Assembly: GCA_943788495.1 (NCBI GenBank)
Contig: CALSQO010000002.1
Coordinates: 1 to 64,000, forward strand
Direction of reading: 5' to 3'
Source of the DNA: UA16 sp905478895
Lineage (GTDB): Bacteria; Bacteroidota; Bacteroidia; Flavobacteriales_D; Sanyastnellaceae
Length of the DNA: 64,000 bases
Shown: positions 26,511 through 36,700 of the stretch, one piece after another
Layout of the letters: every line of letters begins with the position of its first letter
How positions within the stretch are numbered: the first letter of the stretch is position 1
Notes under the pieces: model-generated
Databases searched by the model: none
The model's input: the letters and a program-made list of their open reading frames with translations, nothing else
Told to the model about the DNA's origin: nothing
Position numbers and translations under genes: made by a program

Positions 26511-27893
26511 TCAGAACAGCTTGCCGTGCAAGTCACTTACTTGCCGGATGCCAATCAACTCCATGCTGCCCGTTTTGGGCATCTCCAAGTTGCGCGCATG
26601 CCCGCTGTAAAACATCCGCTTCATGCCCAAGCGGGAAGCCTCTGCCATGCGTTGATTCATCCGAGGCACAGGACGTATCTCTCCTGTCAATCCCACTTCA
26701 CCTGCAAACACCGTTCCGTATGGCAGTGGGACATCTAACACGCTGCTCAAAATGGCTGCTACCACCGCGAGATCCAAGGCAGGATCTTGAATGCGCAATC
26801 CCCCAGCCATATTCAAAAAAACGTCTTGTGTACCCAATTTGAATCCGCAGCGCTTTTCAAGCACCGCCAAGAGCATATTGAGCCGGCGCAAGTCAAAGCC
26901 AGTGCCCGAACGCTGCGGTGTGCCATAAACAGCAGAACTGACGAGCGCTTGGACTTCAACCAACATTGGACGAGCGCCCTCCATCGCAGCTGAAATAGCT
27001 GTTCCGCTCAGTGAATCTTCGTCAGAGCTTTGGCCCAGCAATGCATTCGAAGGGTGGTCCACTGGAATCAACCCCGATCCTCGCATTTCATACAATCCAA
27101 GCTCAGCGGTTGTCCCAAATCGGTTTTTCGCGGCGCGCAACATGCGGTAAGCATGGTGACGTTCCCCTTCGAATTGAAGTACGACATCCACCATATGTTC
27201 CAACACCTTGGGGCCTGCGAGTGACCCTTCCTTCGTAATGTGGCCAATGAAAAAGACGGGGACGTTGTGCTGCTTGGCGAAGCGAGTGAACGCTCCAGAT
27301 GCCTCTCGTATTTGCGAGACAGACCCCGGCGCCGATTCCACTTCGGGAAGAAACATCGTTTGAATAGAATCAATGATCACAACGCTGGGTCGATTGGCCT
27401 CCAATTCCCGCAAGACCGCTTGCGCATCCGTTTCTGGAAAAACAAAGAGTGCCGGTGGCACATCGCCCAAACGCTCGGCACGCATGCGCACTTGCTCTGG
27501 GCTTTCTTCACCAGCCACATAAAGGATACGCTCTGAATTCTTCGCCATCGCCAGCACCGACTGAAGCATGAGCGTAGACTTGCCAATGCCCGGTTCACCT
27601 CCCAACAATATCACCGCTCCCGGCACCACCCCTTTTCCAAGTACGCGATCGAGTTCTGGGTCACCGGTGGACATCCGGTCCATTTCCAGCACTTTGACGT
27701 CCGCCAAAGGTTTGGCTTGCACCGGATGAAGGCTTTTCCCCGCTGATTGCACAGCCCGTTGAGCGGGCGTAGATGCTTTCACGGTAAACGCTTCCAGCGT
27801 ATTCCAAGCTTTACAGCCCGGACACTGGCCTACCCATTGCAGCGATTCATGCCCACAAGAAGTGCAGACGTAGTGCGTCTTTGATTTGGCCAA
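26511..27893 (-). CDS. radA: DNA repair protein RadA
   Basis: A RecA-related, DnaB-like branch-migration ATPase acting in recombinational repair. The 460 residues have an N-terminal zinc finger CTSCGHESLQWVGQCPGC (10-27), Walker A GGEPGIGKSTLML (about 98), the RadA-specific KNRFG motif (AAKNRFGTTAELG, about 257) and a C-terminal Lon-like domain. The apparent start is TTG at 27893. No ATG or GTG lies between it and the in-frame TGA that ends the upstream gene, and MAKSKTHYV aligns with family N-termini. It is 24 bp after the NIDO protein gene. Confidence 0.95.
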   Translation of the reverse strand: MAKSKTHYVCTSCGHESLQWVGQCPGCKAWNTLEAFTVKASTPAQRAVQSAGKSLHPVQAKPLADVKVLEMDRMSTGDPELDRVLGKGVVPGAVILLGGEPGIGKSTLMLQSVLAMAKNSERILYVAGEESPEQVRMRAERLGDVPPALFVFPETDAQAVLRELEANRPSVVIIDSIQTMFLPEVESAPGSVSQIREASGAFTRFAKQHNVPVFFIGHITKEGSLAGPKVLEHMVDVVLQFEGERHHAYRMLRAAKNRFGTTAELGLYEMRGSGLIPVDHPSNALLGQSSDEDSLSGTAISAAMEGARPMLVEVQALVSSAVYGTPQRSGTGFDLRRLNMLLAVLEKRCGFKLGTQDVFLNMAGGLRIQDPALDLAVVAAILSSVLDVPLPYGTVFAGEVGLTGEIRPVPRMNQRMAEASRLGMKRMFYSGHARNLEMPKTGSMELIGIRQVSDLHGKLF

Positions 27894-27917
27894 TTTCGTT
27901 GGATTGAAAGCCTGCGG

Positions 27918-30900
27918 TCAGTCGCGTAAGATGGTCACTGCGCCTGAGTATTCGAATCCATTCGGCAACAACATGGTATACCAGTAGGTTCCCGTCTCAT
28001 CGTTGTTCGGCCGCCATGCATCTTCGTTGTCATATGCATTGCTCGAATAAACGACTTGACCCCAACGGTTGTAAATGCGCATGTAGACATCCTCATAGAC
28101 TTCCAGCCCTGTGATGTAGAAACTCTCATTCATGTCATCGCCATAATCCGGGGTAAAGACATTGGGAATGGTAAGCTCACAATAATCAACAAGCACGTCC
28201 CACTCCTGGCGAATTCCTCCAACCGCACACGGATTGATGGCAGATCCTACCAGCGTAATGCCGTATTCCCAGCAATTCTGATTCAACATCGAACTCACTA
28301 CTGTCATTGCATCCTGCGGATCACCGAAGTAAATGGTTGTGTCTGGGCATTCAACCCACCATTCGTATTCTCCCGCACCATCCTGCCATGCAGTCCCGTT
28401 CCACGTTTGAGCACTTAAATCAAAATCGTACTCCACTTCTGGGCACATGGTCAAAAATTCGCCGTCTTCCAGAATGGGTTCTGCCTCAATCGTAGGCGGC
28501 AATCCAATGTACAGATACGTGCAAACGGTATTGGTTTCACATCCATAAGGGTCTGTGTAGTCCAAGCAAATCTCCGTTCCGTCGTAAACGCTTCCATCGA
28601 GCACCTCCCAGTTGGTTTCAGTAGACCCGTCAGGCCATTCGACGGTGTAGCCTTCCGGTAAATCCGGAACCACTGCAGCCGTGCCATCACCAATGCAATC
28701 AACCGTCATGCTTTCCAATGGTGGTGGAATTTCACCCACAATGGTAATCAAGGCACACGCCTCGCCCTGTCCGCATTGATTGGTCACCTCCACGCAAAAT
28801 TCACCTGTGGAAACTGCGGTGTATTCCTCCGCAATTTCGCCGGGAATCAAATCCCCATCGATGTACCATTCAAACTCGAGATCAGGCGTGTCAGGGCTTG
28901 TTGGATCCAAGTAGACTTCGCCACCGTCGCACAAACTCTCATCCTCCAATTCGGGTTCTGGCGTATACTGGGAGTACAGCGGCAAGGAGGCGGAGGCGGT
29001 ACCACACCCGTTGGTGACCACTACCGAGGCATTGTATGTGGTTGTGTTTGAAAACGAAAACTCATTTTCAAGGACATCATCATCACCCGGTGCGGACCAA
29101 TTCAGGTCGGCAGTGCCTCCAATATCAACGACATCGGCAAAGACAGTGGTTGCCTCTCCGTTGCACAGCACGTCATTGGCCGTCGTCAATGTCACTGAAG
29201 GCTCCTCTGTGATTTCAACGTCATAGCAATAATCCTGTTCACATGTCTCTTCCGTAAAACAGATCTCGTACAAACCGTAGCCTGTCGGGTAGAAGTCTGT
29301 GTCGAATTCCAAGGGGCTGGAAAAAGACCACGGCTCAGGACCAGCAAGGCAATCCCAAGATCCGATGGCCGGAGATGCCTCGCAATCGGCTTCAACGGAA
29401 AGAATGGTTCCAGGAGTAAGCTCGTTCAATTCTATCCCGTTCTCATACCCACAATTGTATACCGTAACCGACAGAACATCCGAATCAATGCTCGCGTCTT
29501 CGTAGAAATTCAGTTCGATATCATCCCCTGCGGCGATATCAAAGTCAAACTGAGTAAACCCAGCAGATGAGGTCAAAATATAGCTATCGGTGCCGTTGAT
29601 CACCACTTCCAAATAGCTTCCGCCCCAACCAGAATCTTCGTTGGAACTCATGTAGACGTAGAATGCTCCTTCCTCGGGACTGGAATATCCCCCTTCAAAA
29701 GAAACGGCATCTGGAATGCCGTCGCAAAATGGCTCCACCGTTACCTCAGGGATGTATGATCCAATCGTCTCGATAATGAATACACGTTGACCTTGGCATC
29801 CATCCTCGTCTGTCACCAGCAACCGATAAACCCCAGCGGTCAGCTCTGCGCCGGCATCACCGACCGTGCCCACGACTTCCCCTCCAAGACCATTCCAATC
29901 GCCTTCCCATTCATAAATGTCGTAGCCCAACTGCTCCAATGAATCCACAACCGCGACGGTTGTTTGTCCGGGGCAAACCGCTGGCGGATCCAATTCAATA
30001 TCCGGCAAGAAATAAGGGCTCTGGTCCACATAGAAAATTTCCTCAACCGTGCATTGTTCCAAGTAACCGGTGACAAAAAACGTCCCCCCAAATGTGTAGG
30101 TATTGGTATTGCCCACGACTCCGTTGGACCAGATGATCTCATCAAACGCCCCTGACGCGGTAATTTCAACTTCTCCTCCGGCACAAATGGCCGTGTTGCC
30201 CTCCAACGTCAGCTCCGGTAATTCGATATTCAAGACTTCGATCACAACTGTGAGTCCGGTTACACCTGTCGGTGTTCCGTCATCGGTTGCTGTAATCGTA
30301 ATTTCATTGATTCCCACATTTTCGGGAAGCGCGGTGAAGAGTCCGGTAATATTTGCCGTTTCGCCGTCGGTCAATTCATACTCCCATCCCACCAAGTCAT
30401 TGGTTTCAACCGTAATGGTTTGATTGGGCTCTGGGCCCAGAAAGCTCATGTTGATGTCGTAGGTATTCCCCAGACACATGTAGAGCGTGTCACACCCCAA
30501 ACTCCCTGTTGGAAACGGATTGATGTTTTCGGAGTCCTCGGAAGCATCCATGTTGAAGATGCGGTAATCCAACCAGTTCACGCCGTCGTCGTTTCCATCA
30601 CCGGTGCCTTGAGGACCGTTGTAGGTGTCATCGAGTGTGTTGAATCGACCAAACTGTAGATACGGTCCGAAATCCGGCGCTGCATCCATTCCCACCGTGG
30701 CAGGACTGTCACCGCAACACCCTCCTGAACCTCCAACATCACCATGCGCCCAATTCATATCGAGGTAACACATCTGCGTGTTGGCGCCATCGGGCAAGGC
30801 GACAGAGTTCTCGCTTGTGATAACAATCTGGTACGAGTTAAGCAAATCGGTGTTGTTGTTGTAGTAGCCCACATCTACGAAGTTGATGTACACCTCATCC

Positions 30901-31550
30901 TGGGTGACTTTGTAGTAAATCTCGCCCGAAGTTGTATAGTCTGAATCTGCCCAAAAGCCTGCGATCTGCGCCACCTCATCAGTTGTGATGGGGAATTCCT
31001 CCGGCGTCCAGTCAATGGTGTAGCCTCCGAAGGAAACCGATCCTTTGGAGTTCAGGTAGAAACTGTCATACACGATGCCATACAACTCAAAGTCAAAGTT
31101 AATTTGAATCGGAGGTGTCGAAAAGTCTACATACTCGCCGGCCCCGGCGGTGTAATACATGTCGTCTACCGTAATTTGTGTGTATGAAGCATCGGGCTCA
31201 ATCCAGCAGTCACACCCTCCTGTTTGCTGCATCCGAGCTTGCTTGCGATCTTCAATTTCATCGGCATGATCCATTTTCCATTGATCCTTCCTTTCCTTCA
31301 AAATCTGACGCGCCTTTTCTTTGTCCCAGCTGTCCGAGGCGCGCATCACAATGTGCTCATCACGCGTCATGTTCAAGACCGCGCCTTTGAAGGAGCCGTA
31401 ACGCTCAAGAATATCCTCAACCGTGGTCATTGACGGTTGCTCATATACCTCAACGCCCATGGAATAATCCACTCCATCCGTGACTAAATTCTGGCCGAAT
31501 GTGATCAAAGAAATCAAGCAAGCGGTGAGTGCAAAACAGAATTGCTTCAT
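27918..31550 (-). CDS. giant NIDO-domain protein with T9SS type B C-terminal domain
   Basis: A 1210-residue secreted protein. Residues 1-19 form a signal peptide (MKQFCFALTACLISLITFG). About 130-320 is a nidogen-like NIDO domain (FELYGIVYDSFYLNSKGSVS, IAGFWADSDYTTSGEIYYKV, CYLDMNWAHGD). Many Ig-like or PKD-like beta modules follow, each with one or two cysteine pairs. The last 85 residues form the gliding-type (type B) T9SS sorting domain: TIPNVFTPDYGDDMNESFYI, YNRWGQVVYSS and a TGTYWYTMLLPNG segment. It should be exported by the type IX system and attached to or released from the cell surface; adhesion is the likely role. A divergent 175-bp region separates it from lepA. TATATTTA (about 31630-31640, minus strand) is a weak promoter candidate. 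Confidence 0.88.
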   Translation of the reverse strand: MKQFCFALTACLISLITFGQNLVTDGVDYSMGVEVYEQPSMTTVEDILERYGSFKGAVLNMTRDEHIVMRASDSWDKEKARQILKERKDQWKMDHADEIEDRKQARMQQTGGCDCWIEPDASYTQITVDDMYYTAGAGEYVDFSTPPIQINFDFELYGIVYDSFYLNSKGSVSFGGYTIDWTPEEFPITTDEVAQIAGFWADSDYTTSGEIYYKVTQDEVYINFVDVGYYNNNTDLLNSYQIVITSENSVALPDGANTQMCYLDMNWAHGDVGGSGGCCGDSPATVGMDAAPDFGPYLQFGRFNTLDDTYNGPQGTGDGNDDGVNWLDYRIFNMDASEDSENINPFPTGSLGCDTLYMCLGNTYDINMSFLGPEPNQTITVETNDLVGWEYELTDGETANITGLFTALPENVGINEITITATDDGTPTGVTGLTVVIEVLNIELPELTLEGNTAICAGGEVEITASGAFDEIIWSNGVVGNTNTYTFGGTFFVTGYLEQCTVEEIFYVDQSPYFLPDIELDPPAVCPGQTTVAVVDSLEQLGYDIYEWEGDWNGLGGEVVGTVGDAGAELTAGVYRLLVTDEDGCQGQRVFIIETIGSYIPEVTVEPFCDGIPDAVSFEGGYSSPEEGAFYVYMSSNEDSGWGGSYLEVVINGTDSYILTSSAGFTQFDFDIAAGDDIELNFYEDASIDSDVLSVTVYNCGYENGIELNELTPGTILSVEADCEASPAIGSWDCLAGPEPWSFSSPLEFDTDFYPTGYGLYEICFTEETCEQDYCYDVEITEEPSVTLTTANDVLCNGEATTVFADVVDIGGTADLNWSAPGDDDVLENEFSFSNTTTYNASVVVTNGCGTASASLPLYSQYTPEPELEDESLCDGGEVYLDPTSPDTPDLEFEWYIDGDLIPGEIAEEYTAVSTGEFCVEVTNQCGQGEACALITIVGEIPPPLESMTVDCIGDGTAAVVPDLPEGYTVEWPDGSTETNWEVLDGSVYDGTEICLDYTDPYGCETNTVCTYLYIGLPPTIEAEPILEDGEFLTMCPEVEYDFDLSAQTWNGTAWQDGAGEYEWWVECPDTTIYFGDPQDAMTVVSSMLNQNCWEYGITLVGSAINPCAVGGIRQEWDVLVDYCELTIPNVFTPDYGDDMNESFYITGLEVYEDVYMRIYNRWGQVVYSSNAYDNEDAWRPNNDETGTYWYTMLLPNGFEYSGAVTILRD

Positions 31551-31700
31551 GTAAACAGGTTTTCGTAATCAGAACAACAAAATTGATAATAACGTTGCGT
31601 TTTCAACAAATTGACGTTCGGGAAGTTTGTAAATATAGTACATACTACCGCCCCATAAAATAAGCAACGGAACATCCGACCAAACGAAGCGCTTGAGGTG

Positions 31701-31708
31701 TAATTTTG
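31701..31708 (+). promoter_or_regulatory. -7 box before lepA
   Basis: TAATTTTG, an exact TAnnTTTG match, lies 17 bases before the lepA ATG. No clear -33 TTG was found at the expected distance. Confidence 0.5.
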
Positions 31709-31725
31709 CAGCACACGAACCATTG

Positions 31726-33516
31726 ATGAAACACCTCCGTAATTTTTGCATCATTGCCCACATTGACCATGGCAAAAGCACCCTCGCAGATCGTCTTTTG
31801 CAGACTACTGGAACCATCAGCGAACGGCAGATGCAGGACCAAGCACTCGACGACATGGACCTCGAGCGCGAGCGGGGCATTACCATCAAGAGCCATGCGA
31901 TTCAGATGGCTTATACCGCTAAAAGCGGGGAGGAATACGTGTTTAACCTCATTGATACTCCTGGTCACGTGGACTTCAGTTATGAAGTTTCACGTTCCAT
32001 TGCCGCCTGTGAAGGCGCCTTGTTGATTGTAGATGCCACGCAAGGAATTGAAGCACAAACCATCTCTAATTTGTACCTCGCATTGGAACACGACCTGGAA
32101 ATCATTCCAATTTTGAACAAGATGGACCTCGACTCCGCTGATCCGGAGGTGGTTGGCGACCAAATTGTAGACCTCATCGGCTGTTCCCTTGATGACATCA
32201 TTCCTGCGAGTGGCAAGAGCGGCCTGGGCGTCGAGGACATCCTCGAAGCCATTGTAGAGCGCGTTCCTTCACCAAAAGGGGACGTAGAAGCGCCGCTTCA
32301 AGCCATGATTTTCGACAGTGTTTACAATTCGTTTCGGGGCATTATTGCGTACTACCGGATTTTGAACGGACGTCTGAAAAAGGGCGATCGGGTGAAGTTC
32401 TTTGCCACCAATCAAGTCTACGAGGCGGATGAGATTGGAACGTTAGGGATGGAGTTATCACCCAAGAAAGAACTCTCCGCTGGAAACGTCGGGTACATCA
32501 TTTCCGGAATCAAGGACGCGCAAGAAGTCAAAGTTGGCGATACCATCACGCTCGAATCTTCGCCCTGCGCGGAAAGTGTCCGAGGTTTTGAAGATGTGAA
32601 ACCAATGGTTTTCGCTGGAATTTACCCCGTCGACACGGAGGACTATGAAGAGTTGCGAGCGAGCATGGAAAAGCTACAGTTGAATGACGCTTCGTTGGTG
32701 TTCGAACCGGAATCTTCCGCTGCACTTGGATTCGGCTTTCGCTGTGGGTTCTTAGGCATGCTGCACATGGAAATCATTCAGGAAAGGCTCGAAAGGGAAT
32801 TCAACATGACGGTCATCACTACCGTTCCCAACGTGAGCTACCACGCCTACACCAAGACCGATGAGATGCTCATCGTGAACAACCCATCCGACTTGCCCGA
32901 GCCCAATCACTTGTTGCACGTGGAAGAGCCGTTCATCAAGGCCCAGGTGATTACCAAGAGCGAATACATCGGACAAGTGATGAATCTCTGCATCGAAAAA
33001 CGCGGTGTTCTCACGAATCAAGTGTATCTGACTTCGGACCGCGTGGAATTGTCTTTCGAAATGCCCTTGGGGGAAATCGTTTTTGATTTCTACGACAAAC
33101 TGAAGTCGGTTTCCCGTGGTTACGCCTCTTTTGACTATTTCCCAGATGAATACAAAGCATCCAAATTGGTCAAATTGGATATCATGCTCAATGGGGATCC
33201 CGTCGATGCGCTGAGCGCTCTGATTCACAAGGACAATGCCTTTGACTTGGGCAAGCGCATTTGCCTGAAGCTCAAAGAGCTCATTCCCAGGCAGCAATTC
33301 ATGATTGCACTGCAAGCCGCAATCGGCGCGAAGATCATCGCCCGAGAGACCATCAAGCCCGTTCGGAAGGACGTGACTGCGAAGTGCTACGGCGGTGACA
33401 TCACCCGGAAACGTAAGTTGCTCGAAAAGCAGAAAAAAGGAAAGAAGCGAATGCGCCAAGTCGGCAACATCGAAGTTCCCCAATCCGCTTTCTTAGCAGT
33501 CTTAAAGCTCGACTGA
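31726..33516 (+). CDS. lepA: elongation factor 4 (LepA)
   Basis: A ribosome-associated GTPase linked to back-translocation and 30S maturation. The 596 residues from ATG 31726 begin MKHLRNFCIIAHIDHGKSTL, with the P-loop at AHIDHGKS. Switch II DTPGHVDF, NKMD and the EF-G-like domains follow, and the LepA-specific C-terminal domain ends in GKKRMRQVGNIEVPQSAFLA. Its last 15 bases overlap the convergent rlmN gene. Confidence 0.97.
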   Translation: MKHLRNFCIIAHIDHGKSTLADRLLQTTGTISERQMQDQALDDMDLERERGITIKSHAIQMAYTAKSGEEYVFNLIDTPGHVDFSYEVSRSIAACEGALLIVDATQGIEAQTISNLYLALEHDLEIIPILNKMDLDSADPEVVGDQIVDLIGCSLDDIIPASGKSGLGVEDILEAIVERVPSPKGDVEAPLQAMIFDSVYNSFRGIIAYYRILNGRLKKGDRVKFFATNQVYEADEIGTLGMELSPKKELSAGNVGYIISGIKDAQEVKVGDTITLESSPCAESVRGFEDVKPMVFAGIYPVDTEDYEELRASMEKLQLNDASLVFEPESSAALGFGFRCGFLGMLHMEIIQERLEREFNMTVITTVPNVSYHAYTKTDEMLIVNNPSDLPEPNHLLHVEEPFIKAQVITKSEYIGQVMNLCIEKRGVLTNQVYLTSDRVELSFEMPLGEIVFDFYDKLKSVSRGYASFDYFPDEYKASKLVKLDIMLNGDPVDALSALIHKDNAFDLGKRICLKLKELIPRQQFMIALQAAIGAKIIARETIKPVRKDVTAKCYGGDITRKRKLLEKQKKGKKRMRQVGNIEVPQSAFLAVLKLD

Positions 33517-34578
33517 CCCCTCTTTGGGCTGAGGATCTGCGGCAGCATTCTTGTTGGCCAACTGACCGCAAGCAGCGTCAATGTCTTTTCCGCGGGACCG
33601 ACGAACATTCACAATGATGTTTTGCGACTCCAACAGCTCCACAAATGCATCGACACGCTCGGTACTGGCCATTTCAAACTCGCCGTCATCAATGGGATTG
33701 TACTCGATTACGTTCACTTTGCACGGGACGTGCTCACAAAATGCCGCCAATTCACGGGCATCCTCCAAATCGTCGTTGAAGTCCTTGAAAATGATGTATT
33801 CGTAGGTCACTCGGGTCCCGGTCCGCTCGTAGAAGTACTTCAACGCTTCCGCTAGTGCCTCCAAATTATTGGATTCATTGATGGCCATGATGCGATTGCG
33901 TTTTTCGTCATTGGCTGCATGCAGTGAAAGCGCCAAATTAAACCGAACATCATCGTCGCCTAATCTTTTGATTGCCTTGGCGATTCCCGCTGTGCTCACT
34001 GTAATCCGCTTCGGCGACATGCCCAATCCGGGTTCGCCGCAAATGCGATCAACCGACTCCAACACCGCACTGTAATTCAATAGCGGCTCCCCCATTCCCA
34101 TATACACGATGTTGCTGAGGTTCTTGTCATAGTGCCGGTCGGCCAGCCCCCGAATCATCTCGACTTGGTCATAAATCTCAGCCGCGCTGAGGTTCTTCAA
34201 CAACTTCAGCTTTCCGGTTGCACAGAACTTGCACGCAAGGCTGCATCCAACTTGGGAGGAAATGCAAGCGGTCATTCTTTTCGATGTGGGGATGAGCACG
34301 CCCTCCACTACTTGGCCCGCTCGAACGTCAAACGCGCATTTGATGGTGCCGTCCCGGCTGATCTGTTGGTCTGAGAGGCCAATGCGATTCAATTCGAACT
34401 CCTCTTCCAATTTGGCCCGAAAACCTTTGGATAAATTGCTCATCTCCTCAAAGGACCCGGCAGACTTCGTCCAAATCCACTCCGCTAATTGCTTGGTACG
34501 AAAGGGTTTTTCTCCCATTGCGACCACCGCATCCTTTAATTGCTCTTGGCTCAATTGCCTGATGTCACGCCGTTTCAT
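33502..34578 (-). CDS. rlmN: 23S rRNA/tRNA adenine C2-methyltransferase RlmN
   Basis: A radical SAM enzyme methylating A2503 of 23S rRNA and A37 of some tRNAs. The 358-residue protein has the cluster motif CKFCATG (about 118), the GMGEPLLN motif, and the catalytic cysteine near the C-terminus in KDIDAACGQLANKN. It should use the SUF-made 4Fe-4S cluster. The start is ATG 34578 (MKRRDIRQ), six bases after TATCTTTG; a TTG nine bases earlier is in frame but less likely. Confidence 0.96.
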   Translation of the reverse strand: MKRRDIRQLSQEQLKDAVVAMGEKPFRTKQLAEWIWTKSAGSFEEMSNLSKGFRAKLEEEFELNRIGLSDQQISRDGTIKCAFDVRAGQVVEGVLIPTSKRMTACISSQVGCSLACKFCATGKLKLLKNLSAAEIYDQVEMIRGLADRHYDKNLSNIVYMGMGEPLLNYSAVLESVDRICGEPGLGMSPKRITVSTAGIAKAIKRLGDDDVRFNLALSLHAANDEKRNRIMAINESNNLEALAEALKYFYERTGTRVTYEYIIFKDFNDDLEDARELAAFCEHVPCKVNVIEYNPIDDGEFEMASTERVDAFVELLESQNIIVNVRRSRGKDIDAACGQLANKNAAADPQPKEGSVEL

Positions 34579-34584
34579 GTGGGA

Positions 34585-34592
34585 CAAAGATA
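34585..34592 (-). promoter_or_regulatory. -7 box before rlmN
   Basis: TATCTTTG on the minus strand, an exact TAnnTTTG match, six bases (TCCCAC) before the rlmN ATG. A transcript from this site would have nearly no leader. Confidence 0.5.
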
Positions 34593-34608
34593 GCCCTCTC
34601 CGGCAGCG

Positions 34609-35412
34609 TTACGGCTTTTCAAACGCTCCTTGGTCTTCCGCCGCAAGATTCCTCTCCGATTCGGGTGCTTCATTCACCATCAATTGAATCAATTCTTGGC
34701 GCACTTCCTCTCGTTTTCGAACCGCCACGGGCACCTCCTTGCCATTCGGCAGCTGCAGTACACCTCTTCGGTGATTGAACGTCTGAACGGAGGCAAGCCG
34801 AACCAAAAATGAATTGTGAACCCGCTTAAAAAGTGGGTCTTGGAGCATCTCTGCAATGCGTTTCAGGTTCTTGGACACGGTGATGCGCTTGCCTGTTTCC
34901 AAGTAAAGGGTTGAATAACTCCCGGACGCCTCTACATATAGGATGTCTGCATGGCGCACAAAATGGCGCTGTCCCGAAGTAATCAATTCCACCCGTCGCC
35001 CGCCCGGTTTTGGCGTCTCCTCTTCCGGTTGCACGCGCAATTTGTGGGTAATCTGCTTCGCACATGCAATCAAATCTTTCCCGTCAACAGGCTTCAGTAG
35101 ATAATCAAATGCGCGCTTTCGCAGCGCCTCAACAGCGTATTCATGGTAAGTAGTGCAGAAGACAACGTAAAACGACCGATCCTTGAAACGGTCCAGCAAT
35201 TCCAATCCCGACTCATGGGGCATCTGGATATCCAAGAACACCACTTCAGGAGCCAAATCTCGGATCAATTGGTACGCCTCAGCCGCGCTGCTCGCTGTTT
35301 GGACAATTTGAAAATGGGGACAGTACTTCTCGATTTGACGGCAAATGGCCTGGCGAGCGGGCATTTCATCATCGACAACAAGGCATCGGATCGGTTGGCT
35401 ATTCTGATTCAT
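34609..35412 (-). CDS. LytTR-type response regulator
   Basis: A 267-residue transcription factor with an N-terminal receiver domain and a C-terminal LytTR DNA-binding domain. The acidic pocket is VVDDE (12-16), the phospho-acceptor Asp61 is in VVFLDIQMP, and the conserved Lys is in DYLLKPVDG. The LytTR part includes ILYVEASGSYSTLYLETGKR and VHNSFLVRLASVQTF. No sensor kinase lies next to it, so its partner is encoded elsewhere or the signal is not phosphorylation. It lies 30 bp upstream of rlmN in the same direction, with a separate box in front of rlmN. Confidence 0.92.
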   Translation of the reverse strand: MNQNSQPIRCLVVDDEMPARQAICRQIEKYCPHFQIVQTASSAAEAYQLIRDLAPEVVFLDIQMPHESGLELLDRFKDRSFYVVFCTTYHEYAVEALRKRAFDYLLKPVDGKDLIACAKQITHKLRVQPEEETPKPGGRRVELITSGQRHFVRHADILYVEASGSYSTLYLETGKRITVSKNLKRIAEMLQDPLFKRVHNSFLVRLASVQTFNHRRGVLQLPNGKEVPVAVRKREEVRQELIQLMVNEAPESERNLAAEDQGAFEKP

Positions 35413-35510
35413 CTGAATGAGTTTTCGCTACAAATGAAACATGCAAAGCAGGATGCTGAATGGTCAGGTTTACGCATGGCCATTGCGAATTTACAGCTGA
35501 TTCATAACGA

Positions 35511-36669
35511 TCACTCTCCCAGCAAACGAAGGCCCATGTCCAAAACCCGCTCAATGTCAGAGGGAAGTGCACTCGTCTTTCGTTCGTCTTTCTTGTAGCC
35601 TGTTCGCACGACAACCAAGTCATATGCCGGCACGGCAATAACCATTTGACCCCGCAGTCCCTCCATGCAGCTGAATGGCTCCCCGGCCTCCGTTTCTCCT
35701 AACCAAATTTGATACCCATAATGGGATGCGTCGCATTCGTCCGTCATGGCCGCGATTGGCGTTACCATCTCCGCCATGTATGTCGAGTCAATCAGCTGGT
35801 TGCCATTCCAACTTCCTTCGTGGTTGATCAGCTTTCCGAACCGCGCAAAATCGCGTGATGTAGCGTAATACGCGGCAAAACAGCGTTCAATTCCGCCTTC
35901 TTCATCCGGTGCGTCCAAGCCCCAGAAAGCGTCGTGCTGAGCACCCATCGGATCCCACAGCCTCTGTTCAACCCAATCGCTCAATGAGCCCTGATTCAGG
36001 CCTGCAATCAATTCGCCCAGCAGCATCGTATTCCCTCCCTCGTATTTCCACTTCAGCTCCTGGCAACTCCGGCACCCGATAAGGTTCCAGCAATTCTTGA
36101 ATGCCTTCGCGGTAATAGGCCTTGGCCATGAACCCGAAGGGATTGGCATAATCCTCTCCAAATGGGATGTGCGATCGCATTTGCAACGCCTCTTGCACGG
36201 TTAATCCTTTCCCCCCATCGCCAGCAAAACGAGGCAGGTAAGCTGCCAATTCATCTTGCACCCGCACTTTGCCATCGGTCACCGCTAAGCCAATCGCCAA
36301 CGCAACGATGGATTTGCACGCGGAAAAAGAGTTGGTTACTGTAGTGTGGTCGTGGCCCTGCCAGTACCGCTCAAAAAGCAAGGTGTCGCCCTGCAAGACC
36401 AAAAAACTAGCGGACAAGTACTCCTCATGCCAAGCCAGTTCTTCTTCGGTAAAAGCAAGGTCTCCCTCGTTTTTTGCCAGCCAGGGAGATGCGTTATTCG
36501 CAGCAGAAATGGTCCGCAAATCTCGAAATTCAATGTCGTCAATGTTCGAATTCTTCCAGCCTCGAAAATACGTTTCGGCAAGTCCCCCCCAGATATAGCC
36601 GTGGCCCGATATATAACTCAACGCCACCAAGGTGAAACTTGAAATGAGAAGAACCCGTGCTGTTTTCAT
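35511..36669 (-). CDS. serine hydrolase (beta-lactamase/class C family), frameshifted
   Basis: The gene gives a 385-residue protein if one extra base near 36045-36055 is removed. It has an N-terminal TM or signal segment (ARVLLISSFTLVALSYISG), then a class C beta-lactamase-like fold. The nucleophile motif SxxK is seen in NSFSACKSIVALAIGL (about residue 118), then the segment WKYEGGNTMLLGELIAGL with a Tyr-x-x-Gly-Asn in place of the usual YxN, and DFARFGKLINHEGSWNG. The first frame runs to about 36050 (PYRVPELPG) and the rest continues one base on. It may be an esterase or peptidase of the periplasm; the substrate is unknown. The break may be an assembly error. Confidence 0.78.
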
Positions 36670-36700
36670 GTCCTGAATTTGGCACGAAGTTCAGACAATT

